Positions 55,598-64,000 of a stretch of 64,000 nucleotides of DNA are shown piece by piece; within the stretch, counting starts at the first letter, position 1, and the number at the start of each line of letters is the position of its first letter. This stretch comes from Variovorax sp. TBS-050B (GTDB lineage Bacteria > Pseudomonadota > Gammaproteobacteria > Burkholderiales > Burkholderiaceae_C): assembly GCF_029893635.1 (NCBI RefSeq), contig NZ_JARXYR010000002.1:744001-808000 (forward strand). The letters are read 5' to 3'. A program made the position numbers and the translations under genes. The notes beneath the pieces are model-generated. The model was given only the letters and a program-made list of their open reading frames with translations, had not been told where the DNA came from and made no database searches.

Positions 55598-57235
55598 TTG
55601 CCCATCTTGTCCTTTCTCGCCGAAACCCGCCGCCGTCGCACCTTCGCGATCATTTCCCACCCCGACGCCGGCAAGACCACGCTGACCGAGAAGCTGCTGC
55701 TGTTCTCGGGCGCGATCCAGATCGCCGGCTCGGTGAAGGCGCGCAAGGCCTCGCGCCATGCCACTTCCGACTGGATGGAGATCGAGAAGCAGCGCGGCAT
55801 CTCGGTGGCCTCGTCGGTCATGCAGATGCTGTACCGCGACCACGTGATCAACCTGCTCGACACGCCGGGCCACAAGGACTTCTCGGAAGACACCTACCGC
55901 GTGCTCACCGCCGTCGACTCGGCGCTGATGGTGATCGACGCGGCCAACGGCGTGGAAGCGCAGACGCGGCGGCTGATCGAGGTCTGCCGGCAGCGCGACA
56001 CGCCGATCATCACCTTCGTCAACAAGATGGACCGCGAGGTGCGCGAGCCGCTCGACATCCTCGACGAGGTGGAGCGCGAGCTCGGCATGCCCTGCGTGCC
56101 GATGACCTGGCCCGTGGGCCAGGGCAAGAGCTTCCGCGGCATCATGAACCTGCGCACGCAGGCGATGACGGTGTTCGAGTCGGGCAGCGAGCGTCTGCCG
56201 CAGGACTTCGAGACCATTCCGCTCGCCGACCGCGACACGCTCGCGCGCCGCTTCGGCGCCGACTTCGAGCATGCGATCGAGAGCATGGAGCTCGCCACCG
56301 GCGCCTCGCCCGAATGGGACCACGAGGCCTTCCTCGCCGGCAAGCAGACGCCGGTGTTCTTCGGCTCGGGCGTGAACAACTTCGGCGTGATGGAAGTGCT
56401 GGACGCGCTCGTCGACCTCGCGCCCTCGCCGCGGCCGCGCACCAGCACCACGCTGGTCAACCGCCAGCCGGTGGTGAAGGAGATCCAGCCCGAGGACAAG
56501 GACTTCGCGGGCGTGGTCTTCAAGGTGCAGGCCAACATGGACGCCAACCACCGCGACCGCATCGCCTTCGTGCGCATGGCCTCGGGCAAGTACACGCCGG
56601 GCATGAAGCTCAAGGTGCAGCGCACCGCCAAGGAGCTGCGCCCGACCAGCGTCGTCACCTTCATGAGCCAGCGCCGCGAGGCGGTGGAAGAGGCCTATGC
56701 GGGCGACATCGTGGGCTTCACCACCCATGGCGGGGTGCAGCTCGGCGACACCATCACCGACGGCGCGAGCCTGCAGTTCACCGGCCTGCCCTTCTTCGCG
56801 CCCGAGCTGTTCATGACCGTGATCCTCAAGAACCCGCTGCGCACCAAGCAGCTGCAGCAGGGCCTGGCCCAGCTCGGCGAGGAAGGCGCGATCCAGGTGT
56901 TCCGGCCCGAGATCGGCGGACCGATGCTGCTGGGCGCCGTGGGCCAGCTGCAGTTCGAAGTGGTGCAGCACCGCCTCAAGGCCGAGTACGACGCCGACGT
57001 GCGGCTCGAAGGCTGCCAGTACACCGGCGCGCGCTGGATCACAGCCGACACGCCGGCCGAGCTGCGCGAGTTCGTCAATGCGTATCCGCAGCGCATGGCG
57101 AAGGACGCGGCGGATACGCTGGCCTTCCTCTGCACCTCGCCGTACGACGTGCGGTTGGCGCAGGAGCGTTTCCCGAAGATCCACTTCCATCCGCTGCGCG
57201 AGCATGCGGGGTTGGCGTTGCAGAGCGCGGGATAG
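55598..57235 (+). CDS. prfC: Peptide chain release factor 3
   Basis: A 545-residue translational GTPase that removes RF1/RF2 from the ribosome after termination. The P-loop is SHPDAGKTTL, followed by the switch region QRGISVASSVMQM, DTPGHKDFSED and the NKMD specificity motif. Domains II and III follow. Length fits RF3 (about 530). The start is a TTG: either 55598 (MPILSFLAETRRR) or 55607 (MSFLAETRRR); homologs begin MSFAAET-like, so 55607 may be the true one. A TTTAAAAT 20-30 bases upstream may be part of its promoter. Confidence 0.95.
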   Translation: MPILSFLAETRRRRTFAIISHPDAGKTTLTEKLLLFSGAIQIAGSVKARKASRHATSDWMEIEKQRGISVASSVMQMLYRDHVINLLDTPGHKDFSEDTYRVLTAVDSALMVIDAANGVEAQTRRLIEVCRQRDTPIITFVNKMDREVREPLDILDEVERELGMPCVPMTWPVGQGKSFRGIMNLRTQAMTVFESGSERLPQDFETIPLADRDTLARRFGADFEHAIESMELATGASPEWDHEAFLAGKQTPVFFGSGVNNFGVMEVLDALVDLAPSPRPRTSTTLVNRQPVVKEIQPEDKDFAGVVFKVQANMDANHRDRIAFVRMASGKYTPGMKLKVQRTAKELRPTSVVTFMSQRREAVEEAYAGDIVGFTTHGGVQLGDTITDGASLQFTGLPFFAPELFMTVILKNPLRTKQLQQGLAQLGEEGAIQVFRPEIGGPMLLGAVGQLQFEVVQHRLKAEYDADVRLEGCQYTGARWITADTPAELREFVNAYPQRMAKDAADTLAFLCTSPYDVRLAQERFPKIHFHPLREHAGLALQSAG

Positions 57236-57252
57236 GAAGCGGGAGCGGACGG

Positions 57253-57358
57253 CCGGACGCAGAGGACGCGGAGGTTTCGCGAAGGACGCGAAAAAGAGAA
57301 ATCAAAAAAAGGTTTTCTTTCGCGCCTTTCGCGGAACCTTCGCGTGCTTCGCGTCCGG
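57253..57358. repeat. Long imperfect inverted repeat after prfC, possible bidirectional terminator
   Basis: Arms 57253-57300 and 57309-57358 are imperfect reverse complements with perfect ends CCGGACGC/GCGTCCGG. Each arm repeats a GAAGG-ACGCG / CGCGAA theme. The A/T-rich centre (AAATCAAAAAAAGG) lies between the convergent prfC and ABC permease genes. The sequence looks like one of the dispersed intergenic hairpin repeats of these genomes; other copies are not in this window. Confidence 0.75.
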
Positions 57359-57368
57359 ATGTCCGAAT

Positions 57369-58172
57369 TCAATTGCCGGTTGAGGCGTAGTGCCGCAGGC
57401 CCAGCGCCCAGGCACGGAACGCGAGCGCAAGGAAGACGAAGCCGGCGAGGGGCGACACCCATCCCGCCCATGCCGGCGCACCGAGCGGATCGGGCTTGCC
57501 GAGGATCGCGAGCACGGGGTAGTAGGCCACGCAGGCCAGCGGCACGATGAAGGTCAGCACGCGGCGGAACCAGCGCGCGTAGAGCGCGAGCGGGTACTGC
57601 GCCGCCTGCACGCCGCCGTAGGTCAGCACGTTCGCGATCTCGAGGCTCTCGACGGTCCAGAACGACAACGTGCCCTGCAGCACGAGGATGCCGAGGAACA
57701 GCGCCACGCCGCCCGCGAGCGCGAACAGCGCGACGGCGACAGGCTCCGGTCCCCACGCCAGGCCGCTCTGCACGGTGCCGAAGCCCAGCACCAGCAGGCC
57801 CTGCAGCAGGCGCCCGAGGCGACTGATGCGGAAGTCGTGCCCCATGAGCTGCAGCGCGAGCGGACGCGGGCGCAGCAGCAGCCGGTCGAAGGTGCCGGTG
57901 CGCAGGAACTCGGTGCCCAGCACGTCGAAGCCGCGGCCGAGCGCGTCGGCGATCGCGAACATGCAGTTCACGAGGCCGTAGAAGATCGCCACTTCGCCGA
58001 GCGTCCAGCCGCCCACTTCGCCGAAGCGGTGGAACAGCGCCCACACCGCGATCACCTCGATGCCGGTGCCGATGAACTGGCCCAGCGTGAGCATCAGCGC
58101 CGAGGCCGGATAGCGCATCTGGCCGCCGAGCGCGGCCTTCACGAGGCGCAGGAAGAGCGCGAGCGAGCCCAT
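57369..58172 (-). CDS. ABC-2 type transporter permease (first)
   Basis: A 267-residue inner-membrane protein with about six helices. TGTFDRLLLRPRPLALQLMG and the region PIxFYP-like PLACVAYYPVLAILG identify the ABC-2 (PF06182-type) permease family, which acts with a second permease and a separate ATPase in export. Its ATG at 58172 is one base past the neighbouring permease stop at 58174. Together with the genes at 58174-59025 and 59022-60020 it forms a complete three-gene exporter. No substrate clue is present. Confidence 0.84.
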   Translation of the reverse strand: MGSLALFLRLVKAALGGQMRYPASALMLTLGQFIGTGIEVIAVWALFHRFGEVGGWTLGEVAIFYGLVNCMFAIADALGRGFDVLGTEFLRTGTFDRLLLRPRPLALQLMGHDFRISRLGRLLQGLLVLGFGTVQSGLAWGPEPVAVALFALAGGVALFLGILVLQGTLSFWTVESLEIANVLTYGGVQAAQYPLALYARWFRRVLTFIVPLACVAYYPVLAILGKPDPLGAPAWAGWVSPLAGFVFLALAFRAWALGLRHYASTGN

Positions 58173-58173
58173 C

Positions 58174-59025
58174 TCAGCCGCCCTGCACTTCGAGCCGGCG
58201 CATCGTGCGGCCCATGAACACATGGCCGAGCGCGACCAGCAGCGCGATCCAGACGCACTGCAGCCCCAGCGCCGCCCATGCCTGCGCACCGCCCAGCAGC
58301 CCGAAGTACAGCCGCGCGGGAATGTCGACCACGCCCGCGAAGGGCTGCAGCAGCAGCGCCGTCTGCCATGCATCGGGCAGCAGCGCGAGCGGCAGCAGGT
58401 TGCCCGAGAACACGATGACGATCGGCGCGGCCAGCGCATTGATGCCGCGCTCGTTGAGCGCCGCCGCAGCCGCGATGTTGAGCAGCATCACCATCGCGGC
58501 CGAGAGCAGCAGCGCAAGCACGCAGGAGGCGGCGAAGGCGAGCGCGGCGGCCGCGTTCGCAGGCGGCCGCCAGGCCCAGTCGCCGAGGCCGGCGAGCGGC
58601 AGCGCGACGGCCGCGAAGCCGGCCATGAGCGCCACGCGCGGCAGCACGCGCGCCGCGATCCAGCCCGCGCTGCGCGCGAACCAGAGCGCATAGGCGTCGA
58701 CCGGACGCAGCCGGTCGTAGGCCACCGCACCCGTGCGCACCGCCTGCGCGACCTCGGGATCGCCGAGCCACGGCAGCAGCGCGAGCAGCCCCTGCGCGAG
58801 CCAGGTGTAGGTGACGGCCTCGGCCAGCGACATCGGCGCGCCGCCCGTCGCCGCGGTGCCCGCGCCATAGAAGGCCGCGAGCACCATCACCTTGATGCCG
58901 CCCCACCAGCACTGCGTGGCGAAGCCCGCGAGCGCGGCGGTGCGGTACTGCAGCATCTGCAGGAAACGCGATGCGAAGGCGGCGGTGTAGGGGCGCAGCC
59001 GCTCGCCCAGGCCCATGCGCCTCAT
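58174..59025 (-). CDS. ABC-2 type transporter permease (second)
   Basis: A 283-residue permease with about six hydrophobic segments, related to but longer than its neighbour. It opens MRRMGLGERLRPYTAAFAS, has DRLRPVDAYALWFAR (the counterpart of DRLLLRPRPLALQ in the partner) and ends in a basic tail (MGRTMRRLEVQGG). A second possible start at 59016 would drop three residues. Its ATG overlaps the stop of the ATPase (ATGA). The two permeases are expected to form a heterodimer. Confidence 0.84.
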   Translation of the reverse strand: MRRMGLGERLRPYTAAFASRFLQMLQYRTAALAGFATQCWWGGIKVMVLAAFYGAGTAATGGAPMSLAEAVTYTWLAQGLLALLPWLGDPEVAQAVRTGAVAYDRLRPVDAYALWFARSAGWIAARVLPRVALMAGFAAVALPLAGLGDWAWRPPANAAAALAFAASCVLALLLSAAMVMLLNIAAAAALNERGINALAAPIVIVFSGNLLPLALLPDAWQTALLLQPFAGVVDIPARLYFGLLGGAQAWAALGLQCVWIALLVALGHVFMGRTMRRLEVQGG

Positions 59026-60020
59026 GCCTCGGCCGCGCCATGCATCGCGTAGAAGCGCGCGATGACCGCCTCGATCGCGAGGCCCTCGAGCCGGATGTCC
59101 TCCACCGCATGCTCGGCCGCGATGCGGGCGATCAGCGCGGGTGCCGAGGTGTGGGCCGGATCGAAGTCGAGCACCAGGGTCTGGCCGTCGCGCGAATGCA
59201 CCCGTGCGCCATCGACCTGCAGCGGCAGCTCGGCCTGCTGCGCGAAGTCGACCACCAGCCGCCGCTCGGCCATGACCTGCGCGCGCAGCGCCTCGACCGG
59301 GCTGTCGGCCAGCACCCGGCCGTGGCCGATGACGATCACGCGGCGGGCCAGCGCCTCGATGTCGTGCATGTCGTGCGTGGTCAGCAGCACCGTGGTGCCG
59401 CGCTCGAGGTTGGCGCGGCGCACGAAGTCGCGCACCGCAAGCTTCGAGGGCGCGTCGAGGCCGATGGTGGGCTCGTCGAGGAACAGGATGTCGGGCTCGT
59501 GCAGCAGTGCGGCCGCGATCTCGGCGCGCATGCGCTGGCCCAGCGACAGCTGGCGCACCGGCTGGTCGAGCACGCGCTCGAGCTGCAGCAGCGCCACCAG
59601 CTCGTCGCGCGTGCGGCGGTAGCGCGCGGGGTCGACGCGGTAGATGTCGCGCAGCAGGTCGAAGCCGTCGCCCACGGGCAGGTCCCACCACAGCTGGGTG
59701 CGCTGGCCGAAGACCACGCCGATGCGCGCCACGTGGCGCTCGCGGTCGGCGAAGGGGTCGCGTCCGTCGACGACGACGCGCCCGCCGTCCGGCCGCAGGA
59801 TGCCCGCGAGGATCTTGATGGTGGTCGACTTGCCCGCGCCGTTCGGCCCGATGAAGCCCAGCAGCTCGCCGCGCTCGAGCGCGAACGAGACGCCCGAGAG
59901 CGCCTCCACCGTGCGGTGCCGGCGCTGCACGAGGCCGCGCAGCGCACCGATCACGCCGGGATCGCGCTCGGAGATGCGGTAGGTCTTGCGGAGCTGGTCG
60001 ACGGCGATGTGGTGAGGCAT
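59022..60020 (-). CDS. ABC transporter ATP-binding protein (ABC-2 exporter)
   Basis: A 332-residue ATPase. Walker A is GPNGAGKSTTIKIL, the signature LSLGQRMRAEIAAALLH is the LSxGQ variant of this exporter group, Walker B is DILFLDEPTIGLD and the H-loop is LLTTHDMHDIE. Its first ~30 residues (HHIAVDQLRKTYR then the RH-rich stretch HRTVEALSGVS) and a C-terminal extension of about 80 residues are typical of ABC-2 (DrrA/NodI-like) ATPases. It is the first gene of the exporter operon; 99 bases separate it from the divergent HAD gene. Confidence 0.9.
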   Translation of the reverse strand: MPHHIAVDQLRKTYRISERDPGVIGALRGLVQRRHRTVEALSGVSFALERGELLGFIGPNGAGKSTTIKILAGILRPDGGRVVVDGRDPFADRERHVARIGVVFGQRTQLWWDLPVGDGFDLLRDIYRVDPARYRRTRDELVALLQLERVLDQPVRQLSLGQRMRAEIAAALLHEPDILFLDEPTIGLDAPSKLAVRDFVRRANLERGTTVLLTTHDMHDIEALARRVIVIGHGRVLADSPVEALRAQVMAERRLVVDFAQQAELPLQVDGARVHSRDGQTLVLDFDPAHTSAPALIARIAAEHAVEDIRLEGLAIEAVIARFYAMHGAAEA

Positions 60021-60119
60021 GGCGGAAGGGCGCGTGGCGCCGGCGCCCGTGGTGCGGCGGGGGCGGGATGCTACACGAAAGCGCCGGTAGGATCACGGCT
60101 CCCGCACGATCCCCTCGCC

Positions 60120-60947
60120 ATGCAACCGCCACCGCCCCTGCCGCCCTCGCCCCATCACCTGCTGCCGCTTCGCCAATGGAGCGCCGCCGCGCGCGCCAAC
60201 CTGGTCGGCGTGTTCACCGACATCGACGACACGCTCACCACCGAGGGCGCGATCACGCCCGATGCGCTGCAGGCGCTCGCGGCACTCAAGGCCGCCGGGC
60301 TGCACGTGGTGGCGATCACCGGCCGGCCCGTGGGCTGGAGCGAGCCCTTCGTCTCGGCCTGGCCGGTGGATTCGATCGTGGCCGAGAACGGCGCGGTCGC
60401 GCTGCTGCCGCTGCCCGGCGGCAGGCTGCAGAAGCGCTACCAGCAGGATGCCGCCACGCGCGCCGCCAACTTCGCGCGCATGCAGGCGGTGCTCGCGCGC
60501 ATCGAGCGCGAGATCCCCGGCGCGCGCCGCGCCACCGACTCGGCCGGGCGCGAGACCGACATCGCGATCGACCACAGCGAGTTCACCGAACTTGACGAAG
60601 ACACCATCGCCCGGGTGGTGGCCCTGATGCGCAGCGAAGGCATGCATGCCACCGTGAGCAGCATCCACATCAACGGCTGGTACGGCGACAACGACAAGCT
60701 CGAAGGCGCGCGCTGGATCACGCGCGAACTCTGGGGCCGCACGCTCGACGAGGAAATCGACCGCTGGGCCTACGTGGGCGACTCCACCAACGACCAGCTG
60801 ATGTTCCGCAGCTTCGCGCACAGCATCGGCGTGGCGAACGTGGCGCGCTTCGTGCCGCAGCTGGAGCACCTGCCGCGCTACGTGACGCAGGGCGAGCGCG
60901 GGGCGGGGTTCGCCGAAGCGGTGCGGGCGGTGCTGGCGGCCCGCTGA
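60120..60947 (+). CDS. HAD-superfamily (IIB) phosphatase
   Basis: A 275-residue phosphatase. The nucleophile motif is FTDIDDTLTTEG near residue 33, motif II is VAITGRPVGW and motif IV is YVGDSTNDQLMF. The Cof/IIB cap is in the middle, with IHINGWYGDNDKLEGARW. Members hydrolyse sugar phosphates such as sucrose phosphate, mannosyl-phosphoglycerate or trehalose phosphate, or small organic phosphates. An unusual N-terminal Pro-rich stretch (PPPPLPPSPHH) precedes the domain. No glycosyltransferase partner is adjacent, so the substrate is unknown. Confidence 0.85.
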   Translation: MQPPPPLPPSPHHLLPLRQWSAAARANLVGVFTDIDDTLTTEGAITPDALQALAALKAAGLHVVAITGRPVGWSEPFVSAWPVDSIVAENGAVALLPLPGGRLQKRYQQDAATRAANFARMQAVLARIEREIPGARRATDSAGRETDIAIDHSEFTELDEDTIARVVALMRSEGMHATVSSIHINGWYGDNDKLEGARWITRELWGRTLDEEIDRWAYVGDSTNDQLMFRSFAHSIGVANVARFVPQLEHLPRYVTQGERGAGFAEAVRAVLAAR

Positions 60948-60984
60948 GCCGGCCAACCCGGAGGCCCGCCGCGGGCCGCGCCGC

Positions 60985-61956
60985 TCACTTGCCCTTGGCG
61001 AGCCCCAGCTTCTCGATCACCGCCTTCTCGCGCTTCACCGTTTCCCGCGCGAACTGGGTGTACTCGGCCGAGCTCTTGTAGTCGGGCAGCATGTCGTAGC
61101 GGGCGAGCGCGGCCACGTAGCTCGGATCTTCCATCGCCTGCTTGAACGCATCGTGCAGCTTCTTCACCACCTCGGGCGGCGTGCCCTTGGGGGCGCCGAT
61201 GCCGAAGGGCGAGGTCTGCACGATGTCGTAGCCCAGTTCCTTCAGCGTGGGAGCGTCGGGGAACTTGGCGAGGCGCTTCTCGCCCCAGGTGTTGAGCACG
61301 CGCAGCTTGCCGGATTCCACGTGCGGTGCGAAGCCCGTGCTGTCGGCGACGGCCATGACCTGGCCGCTGAGGATCGCGAACATCGCTTCGGCATTGCCCT
61401 TGTAGGGCACGTGCTGCAGCTCGATGCCGGCCTGCTGCGCGAGGATCTCGGTCGTGAGGTTCGGCGTCGTGAGATTGCCGGTCGAGCCGTAGGTGAGCCG
61501 GCCCGGATTGGCCTTGGCGTAGGCGACGAAGTCGGCCCAGGTCTTGAGCGGGCTGTCGGTCGGCACCACGATGCCGAAGGCATAGCCGGTGACGTTGATG
61601 ACGTACGTGACGTCCTCGAGCGGATCCCAGTGGATCTTGGTGGTGTAGCCGATGCGGAATACGCCGAGCGGGATCTGCGCCAGCGTGTAGCCGTCCGGTT
61701 GGGCGATCTGCAGGCTCTGCGCCGGCAGGGTGCCGCTGGCGCCGGGCTTGTTCTCGATGAGGACGGGCTGGCCGAGGATCTTGCTCGCGTTGTCGGCGAG
61801 CTGGCGCATGGTGACGTCGGTCGGCCCGCCGGCCGAGAAGGCGATGATCAGCTTGATCGGCTTGGCAGGAAAGTTCTGCGCCAACGCTGACAAAGGTGAG
61901 GCAATTCCGCAAAGCATGAGCATTGCGGCACAGCAAAGAGACATTCGACGAGACAT
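60985..61956 (-). CDS. Bug-family (tripartite tricarboxylate transporter) substrate-binding protein, copy 1
   Basis: A 323-residue periplasmic receptor. The signal is AAMLMLCGIASPLSALA. The Bug fold shows KPIKLIIAFSAGGPTDVTMR, GQPVLIENKPGASGTL and LQHVPYKGNAEAM. Such proteins bind carboxylates, amino acids or other small anions. GGGGGAAG is upstream of the ATG at 61956. The adjacent gene at 62102-63064 is a close paralogue, similar along the entire length. No TctA/TctB permease genes are in the window, so it would use a distant permease or act as an orphan sensor. Confidence 0.9.
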   Translation of the reverse strand: MSRRMSLCCAAMLMLCGIASPLSALAQNFPAKPIKLIIAFSAGGPTDVTMRQLADNASKILGQPVLIENKPGASGTLPAQSLQIAQPDGYTLAQIPLGVFRIGYTTKIHWDPLEDVTYVINVTGYAFGIVVPTDSPLKTWADFVAYAKANPGRLTYGSTGNLTTPNLTTEILAQQAGIELQHVPYKGNAEAMFAILSGQVMAVADSTGFAPHVESGKLRVLNTWGEKRLAKFPDAPTLKELGYDIVQTSPFGIGAPKGTPPEVVKKLHDAFKQAMEDPSYVAALARYDMLPDYKSSAEYTQFARETVKREKAVIEKLGLAKGK

Positions 61957-62101
61957 GGCTTCCCCCTGATATGTTTGGAAGGCCATTGGGCTCGCATGCC
62001 GCCGCGTCGGCAATCGGGGCGGGCCCTTGCACGCTGTCGCGCATGCACCCGTCGAGACCCGGGCAAGAAGGCTCAAGGCCCTCCTGCGCGTCTCCCTGCT
62101 T

Positions 62102-63064
62102 CTACTTCGCGAGCCCCAGCTTGTCGATCACGGCCTTCTCGCGCACCACGGTGTCCTGCGCGAACTTGGTGTACGTGGCCGAGCTCATGTAGTTGGGCAG
62201 CATGTCGTAGCGCTCGAGCGCGGCCACGTAGCTCGGCTCCTCCATCGCCTGCTTGAAGGCGTCGTGGAGCTTCTTCACCACCTCGGGTGGCGTGCCCTTG
62301 GGCGCGCCGATGCCGAACGGCGAGTTCTGCACGATGTCGTAGCCCAGTTCCTTCAGCGTGGGTGCATTGGGGAACTTGGCGAGGCGCTTCTCGCCCCAGG
62401 TGTTGAGCACGCGCAGCTTGCCCGCCTCGACCTGCGGCGCGAAGCCGGTGCTGTCGGCGGCGGCCATGAGCTGGCCGCTGAGCACGGCGAGCATCAGGTC
62501 GGCGCTGCCCTTGTAGGGCACGTGCTGCAGCTGGATGCCGGCCTGCTGCGCAATGATCTCGGTCGTGAGGTGCGGGCTCGTGAGATTGCCGGTGGAGCCG
62601 TAGGTGAGCTTGCCCGGATTGGCCTTGGCGTAGGCGACGAAGTCGGCCCAGGTCTTGAACGGGCTGTCGGTCGGCACCACGATGCCGAAGGCATAGCCGG
62701 TGACGTTGAGCACGTAGCTGATGTCCTTGAGCGGATCCCAGGTCAGCTTGGTGGTGTAGCCGAGGCGGAACACGCCGAGCGGAATCTGCGCCACGGTGTA
62801 GCCGTCGGGCTGCGCGGTCTGCAGCGCCTGCGCGGGCAGCGTGCCGCCGGCGCCGGGCTTGTTGTCGATGATGACCGGCTGGCCGAGGATCTTGCTCGCG
62901 TTGTCGGCGAGCTGGCGCATGGTGATGTCGGTCGGGCCGCCGGCCGGGAACGCGATGACCAGCTTGATCGGCTTGGACGGAAAGGCCTGCGCGGAGGCCG
63001 ACAGCGGGGCGAACACGCCGCATGCGGCAAGCGCGGCGGCACAGAGGAGGGATCGGCGGAACAT
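62102..63064 (-). CDS. Bug-family substrate-binding protein, copy 2
   Basis: A 320-residue paralogue of the preceding gene. The signal is LLCAAALAACGVFAPLSASA. It shares KPIKLVIAFPAGGPTDITMR, GQPVIIDNKPGAGGTL, LTYGSTGNLTSPHLTTEI and LQHVPYKGSADLM. Differences are spread over the whole length, including positions beside the ligand loop. AGGAAAA precedes the ATG. A gap of 145 bases separates it from copy 1, with no clear terminator. The upstream neighbour is a histone-deacetylase-like gene, 105 bases away; a shared transcript is possible. Confidence 0.9.
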   Translation of the reverse strand: MFRRSLLCAAALAACGVFAPLSASAQAFPSKPIKLVIAFPAGGPTDITMRQLADNASKILGQPVIIDNKPGAGGTLPAQALQTAQPDGYTVAQIPLGVFRLGYTTKLTWDPLKDISYVLNVTGYAFGIVVPTDSPFKTWADFVAYAKANPGKLTYGSTGNLTSPHLTTEIIAQQAGIQLQHVPYKGSADLMLAVLSGQLMAAADSTGFAPQVEAGKLRVLNTWGEKRLAKFPNAPTLKELGYDIVQNSPFGIGAPKGTPPEVVKKLHDAFKQAMEEPSYVAALERYDMLPNYMSSATYTKFAQDTVVREKAVIDKLGLAK

Positions 63065-63169
63065 GGCGGTTTTTCCTGAAAACGAAGACGAAAGCGCGCA
63101 TTGGGCCTCGCCCCCCCGGCGGCGGCAATCGGTGCTCACCCGACTGCTGTCGCGGATGCGCCAGGCCGT

Positions 63170-64000
63170 TCAGTTCGCGGCTTGCTCGAACCCCTGCAGC
63201 ACGTTCACCGCGTTGACGCCCACCTCCGCCACCGCATAGCCGCCCTCGAACACGAAGACGGTCGGCAGCCCGGCGCGCGCGAGGTCTTCGCCCATGCGCA
63301 GGTAGTCGTCGCTGCGGAGCCTGAAGCCCGAGATCGGATCGCCCTCGAAGGTGTCGACGCCGAGCGACACCACGAGTGCGCCGGCCCTCACGGCGGCGAT
63401 GCGGTCGAGCGCGCTCTTCAGTGCCGCGCGCCAGGTTGCGAAATCGGTGCCGCGCGGCAGCGGCAGGTTGTGGTTGTAGCCCTCGCCCGCGCCGCTGCCG
63501 CGCTCGTCGGCATGGCCGAGGTAGTACGGGTAGTCGGTCAGCGGGTCGGCATGCAGGCTCGCGAAATGCACGTCGGCGCGTTCGTAGAAGATGGCCTGCG
63601 TCCCGTTGCCATGGTGGTAGTCCACGTCGAGCACGGCCACGCGCGCCACGCCCGCATCGCGCAGCGCCTGCGCCGCGACCGCGGCGTTGTTGAGAAAGCA
63701 GTAGCCGCCGAAGAAGTCGGCGCCCGCATGGTGCCCGGGCGGCCGCGTGAGCGCGAAGGCCGCGCGTGCGCCGCCCGCGACGCGCTGCGCGGCGGTCCAT
63801 GCGCAGGCGGCGCCGTGGCGCGACGCGGCCCAGCTGCCGGCCGTCAGCGGCGTGCCCGCGTCGAAGGCGAACAGGCCCAGGCGCGCCGGGAAGCTCTTCG
63901 GCAGCACGTCGGTGCGCATGCCGCGCGTCGGCCAGTAGGAGGGCAGCGCATCGCGCGCGGCATTCGCCGGATCGAGCGCGACCCATTCGTCCCAGGCATT
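63170..64000 (-). CDS. Histone deacetylase-like amidohydrolase, 3' part
   Basis: The C-terminal 276 residues of an arginase/deacetylase-fold enzyme; the 5' end is beyond the window and the frame is open to base 64000. Catalytic RPPGHHAGADFFGGYCFLNN contains the His dyad, VAVLDVDYHHGNGTQAIFY gives Asp and His zinc ligands, and LVVSLGVDTFEGDP the second Asp. Related bacterial enzymes deacetylate acetylpolyamines or other acetylated small molecules. Its place before two Bug binding proteins suggests polyamine or amide catabolism, but that is inference only. Confidence 0.87.
   Translation of the reverse strand, partial: NAWDEWVALDPANAARDALPSYWPTRGMRTDVLPKSFPARLGLFAFDAGTPLTAGSWAASRHGAACAWTAAQRVAGGARAAFALTRPPGHHAGADFFGGYCFLNNAAVAAQALRDAGVARVAVLDVDYHHGNGTQAIFYERADVHFASLHADPLTDYPYYLGHADERGSGAGEGYNHNLPLPRGTDFATWRAALKSALDRIAAVRAGALVVSLGVDTFEGDPISGFRLRSDDYLRMGEDLARAGLPTVFVFEGGYAVAEVGVNAVNVLQGFEQAAN

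Overview
The window is strongly GC-rich, densely coding and organised like a Burkholderiales chromosome, most likely a Comamonadaceae member close to Variovorax. The reasons are the order rplM-rpsI-erpA, with anmK, an M23 peptidase and tyrS nearby; an SAH riboswitch in front of ahcY; a DUF2970 protein; Bug-type (TTT) binding proteins; and many ATGA/GTGA start-stop overlaps. Genus is an inference from gene content. There is no integrase, transposase, phage module or CRISPR array; this is mostly core chromosome with some accessory islands.

Layout. 1-1.7 kb: end of a ribose-type operon (LacI regulator, rbsK, rbsD). 1.7-7.3 kb: MOSC protein, flavin monooxygenase, DsbC-like protein, M61 peptidase, enoyl-CoA hydratase. 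7.3-9.3 kb: ECF sigma factor with a membrane anti-sigma-like partner carrying an Ala-Pro repeat. 9.3-9.5 kb: tRNA-Met with promoter and terminator. 9.7-14.1 kb: alkB and a MocR regulator, divergent from a DUF2970 protein and two multihaem cytochromes c. 14.1-17.1 kb: LpxH-like phosphoesterase, dmeF, ruvB. 17.2-23.1 kb: a six-gene coupled membrane-lipid operon resembling E. coli ynbABCD plus an acyltransferase. 23.1-27.2 kb: ruvA, ybeZ/phoH, ybeY, methyltransferase, dtd, cation transporter. 27.4-36.5 kb: FecR/OmpA pair, tyrS, M23 peptidase, anmK, MFS pump, erpA, rpsI, rplM, rlmJ. 36.5-40.5 kb: rlpA, metF, TlyA-type methyltransferase and ahcY behind an SAH riboswitch, so metF and ahcY form an S-adenosylmethionine-cycle block. 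40.6-45.6 kb: a duplicated-domain lipoprotein, a phasin and a secreted serine protease. 45.7-55.5 kb: a nitrogen-compound catabolic island. 55.6-64 kb: prfC, an ABC-2 exporter, a HAD phosphatase, two tandem Bug binding proteins and the end of a histone-deacetylase-like gene.

The two parts most worth attention are the ynb-like lipid operon (17.2-23.1 kb) and the catabolic island (45.7-55.5 kb). The lipid operon combines CDP-DAG synthesis, headgroup transfer, two phosphatase domains, an acyltransferase and a hydrolase-methyltransferase fusion; this suggests a complete route to a non-standard or remodelled phospholipid whose product is unknown. Its acyltransferase seems to have lost one base near the 5' end. 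The catabolic island holds a GntR regulator, a hydantoinase, an ABC importer split across a divergent promoter, a DapA-family enzyme, an M20 hydrolase, and an oxidoreductase in which the three subunits of HcnABC/opine-oxidase enzymes are fused into one chain. Two near-identical GTATAC palindromes lie in the divergent promoter and are probable GntR operators.
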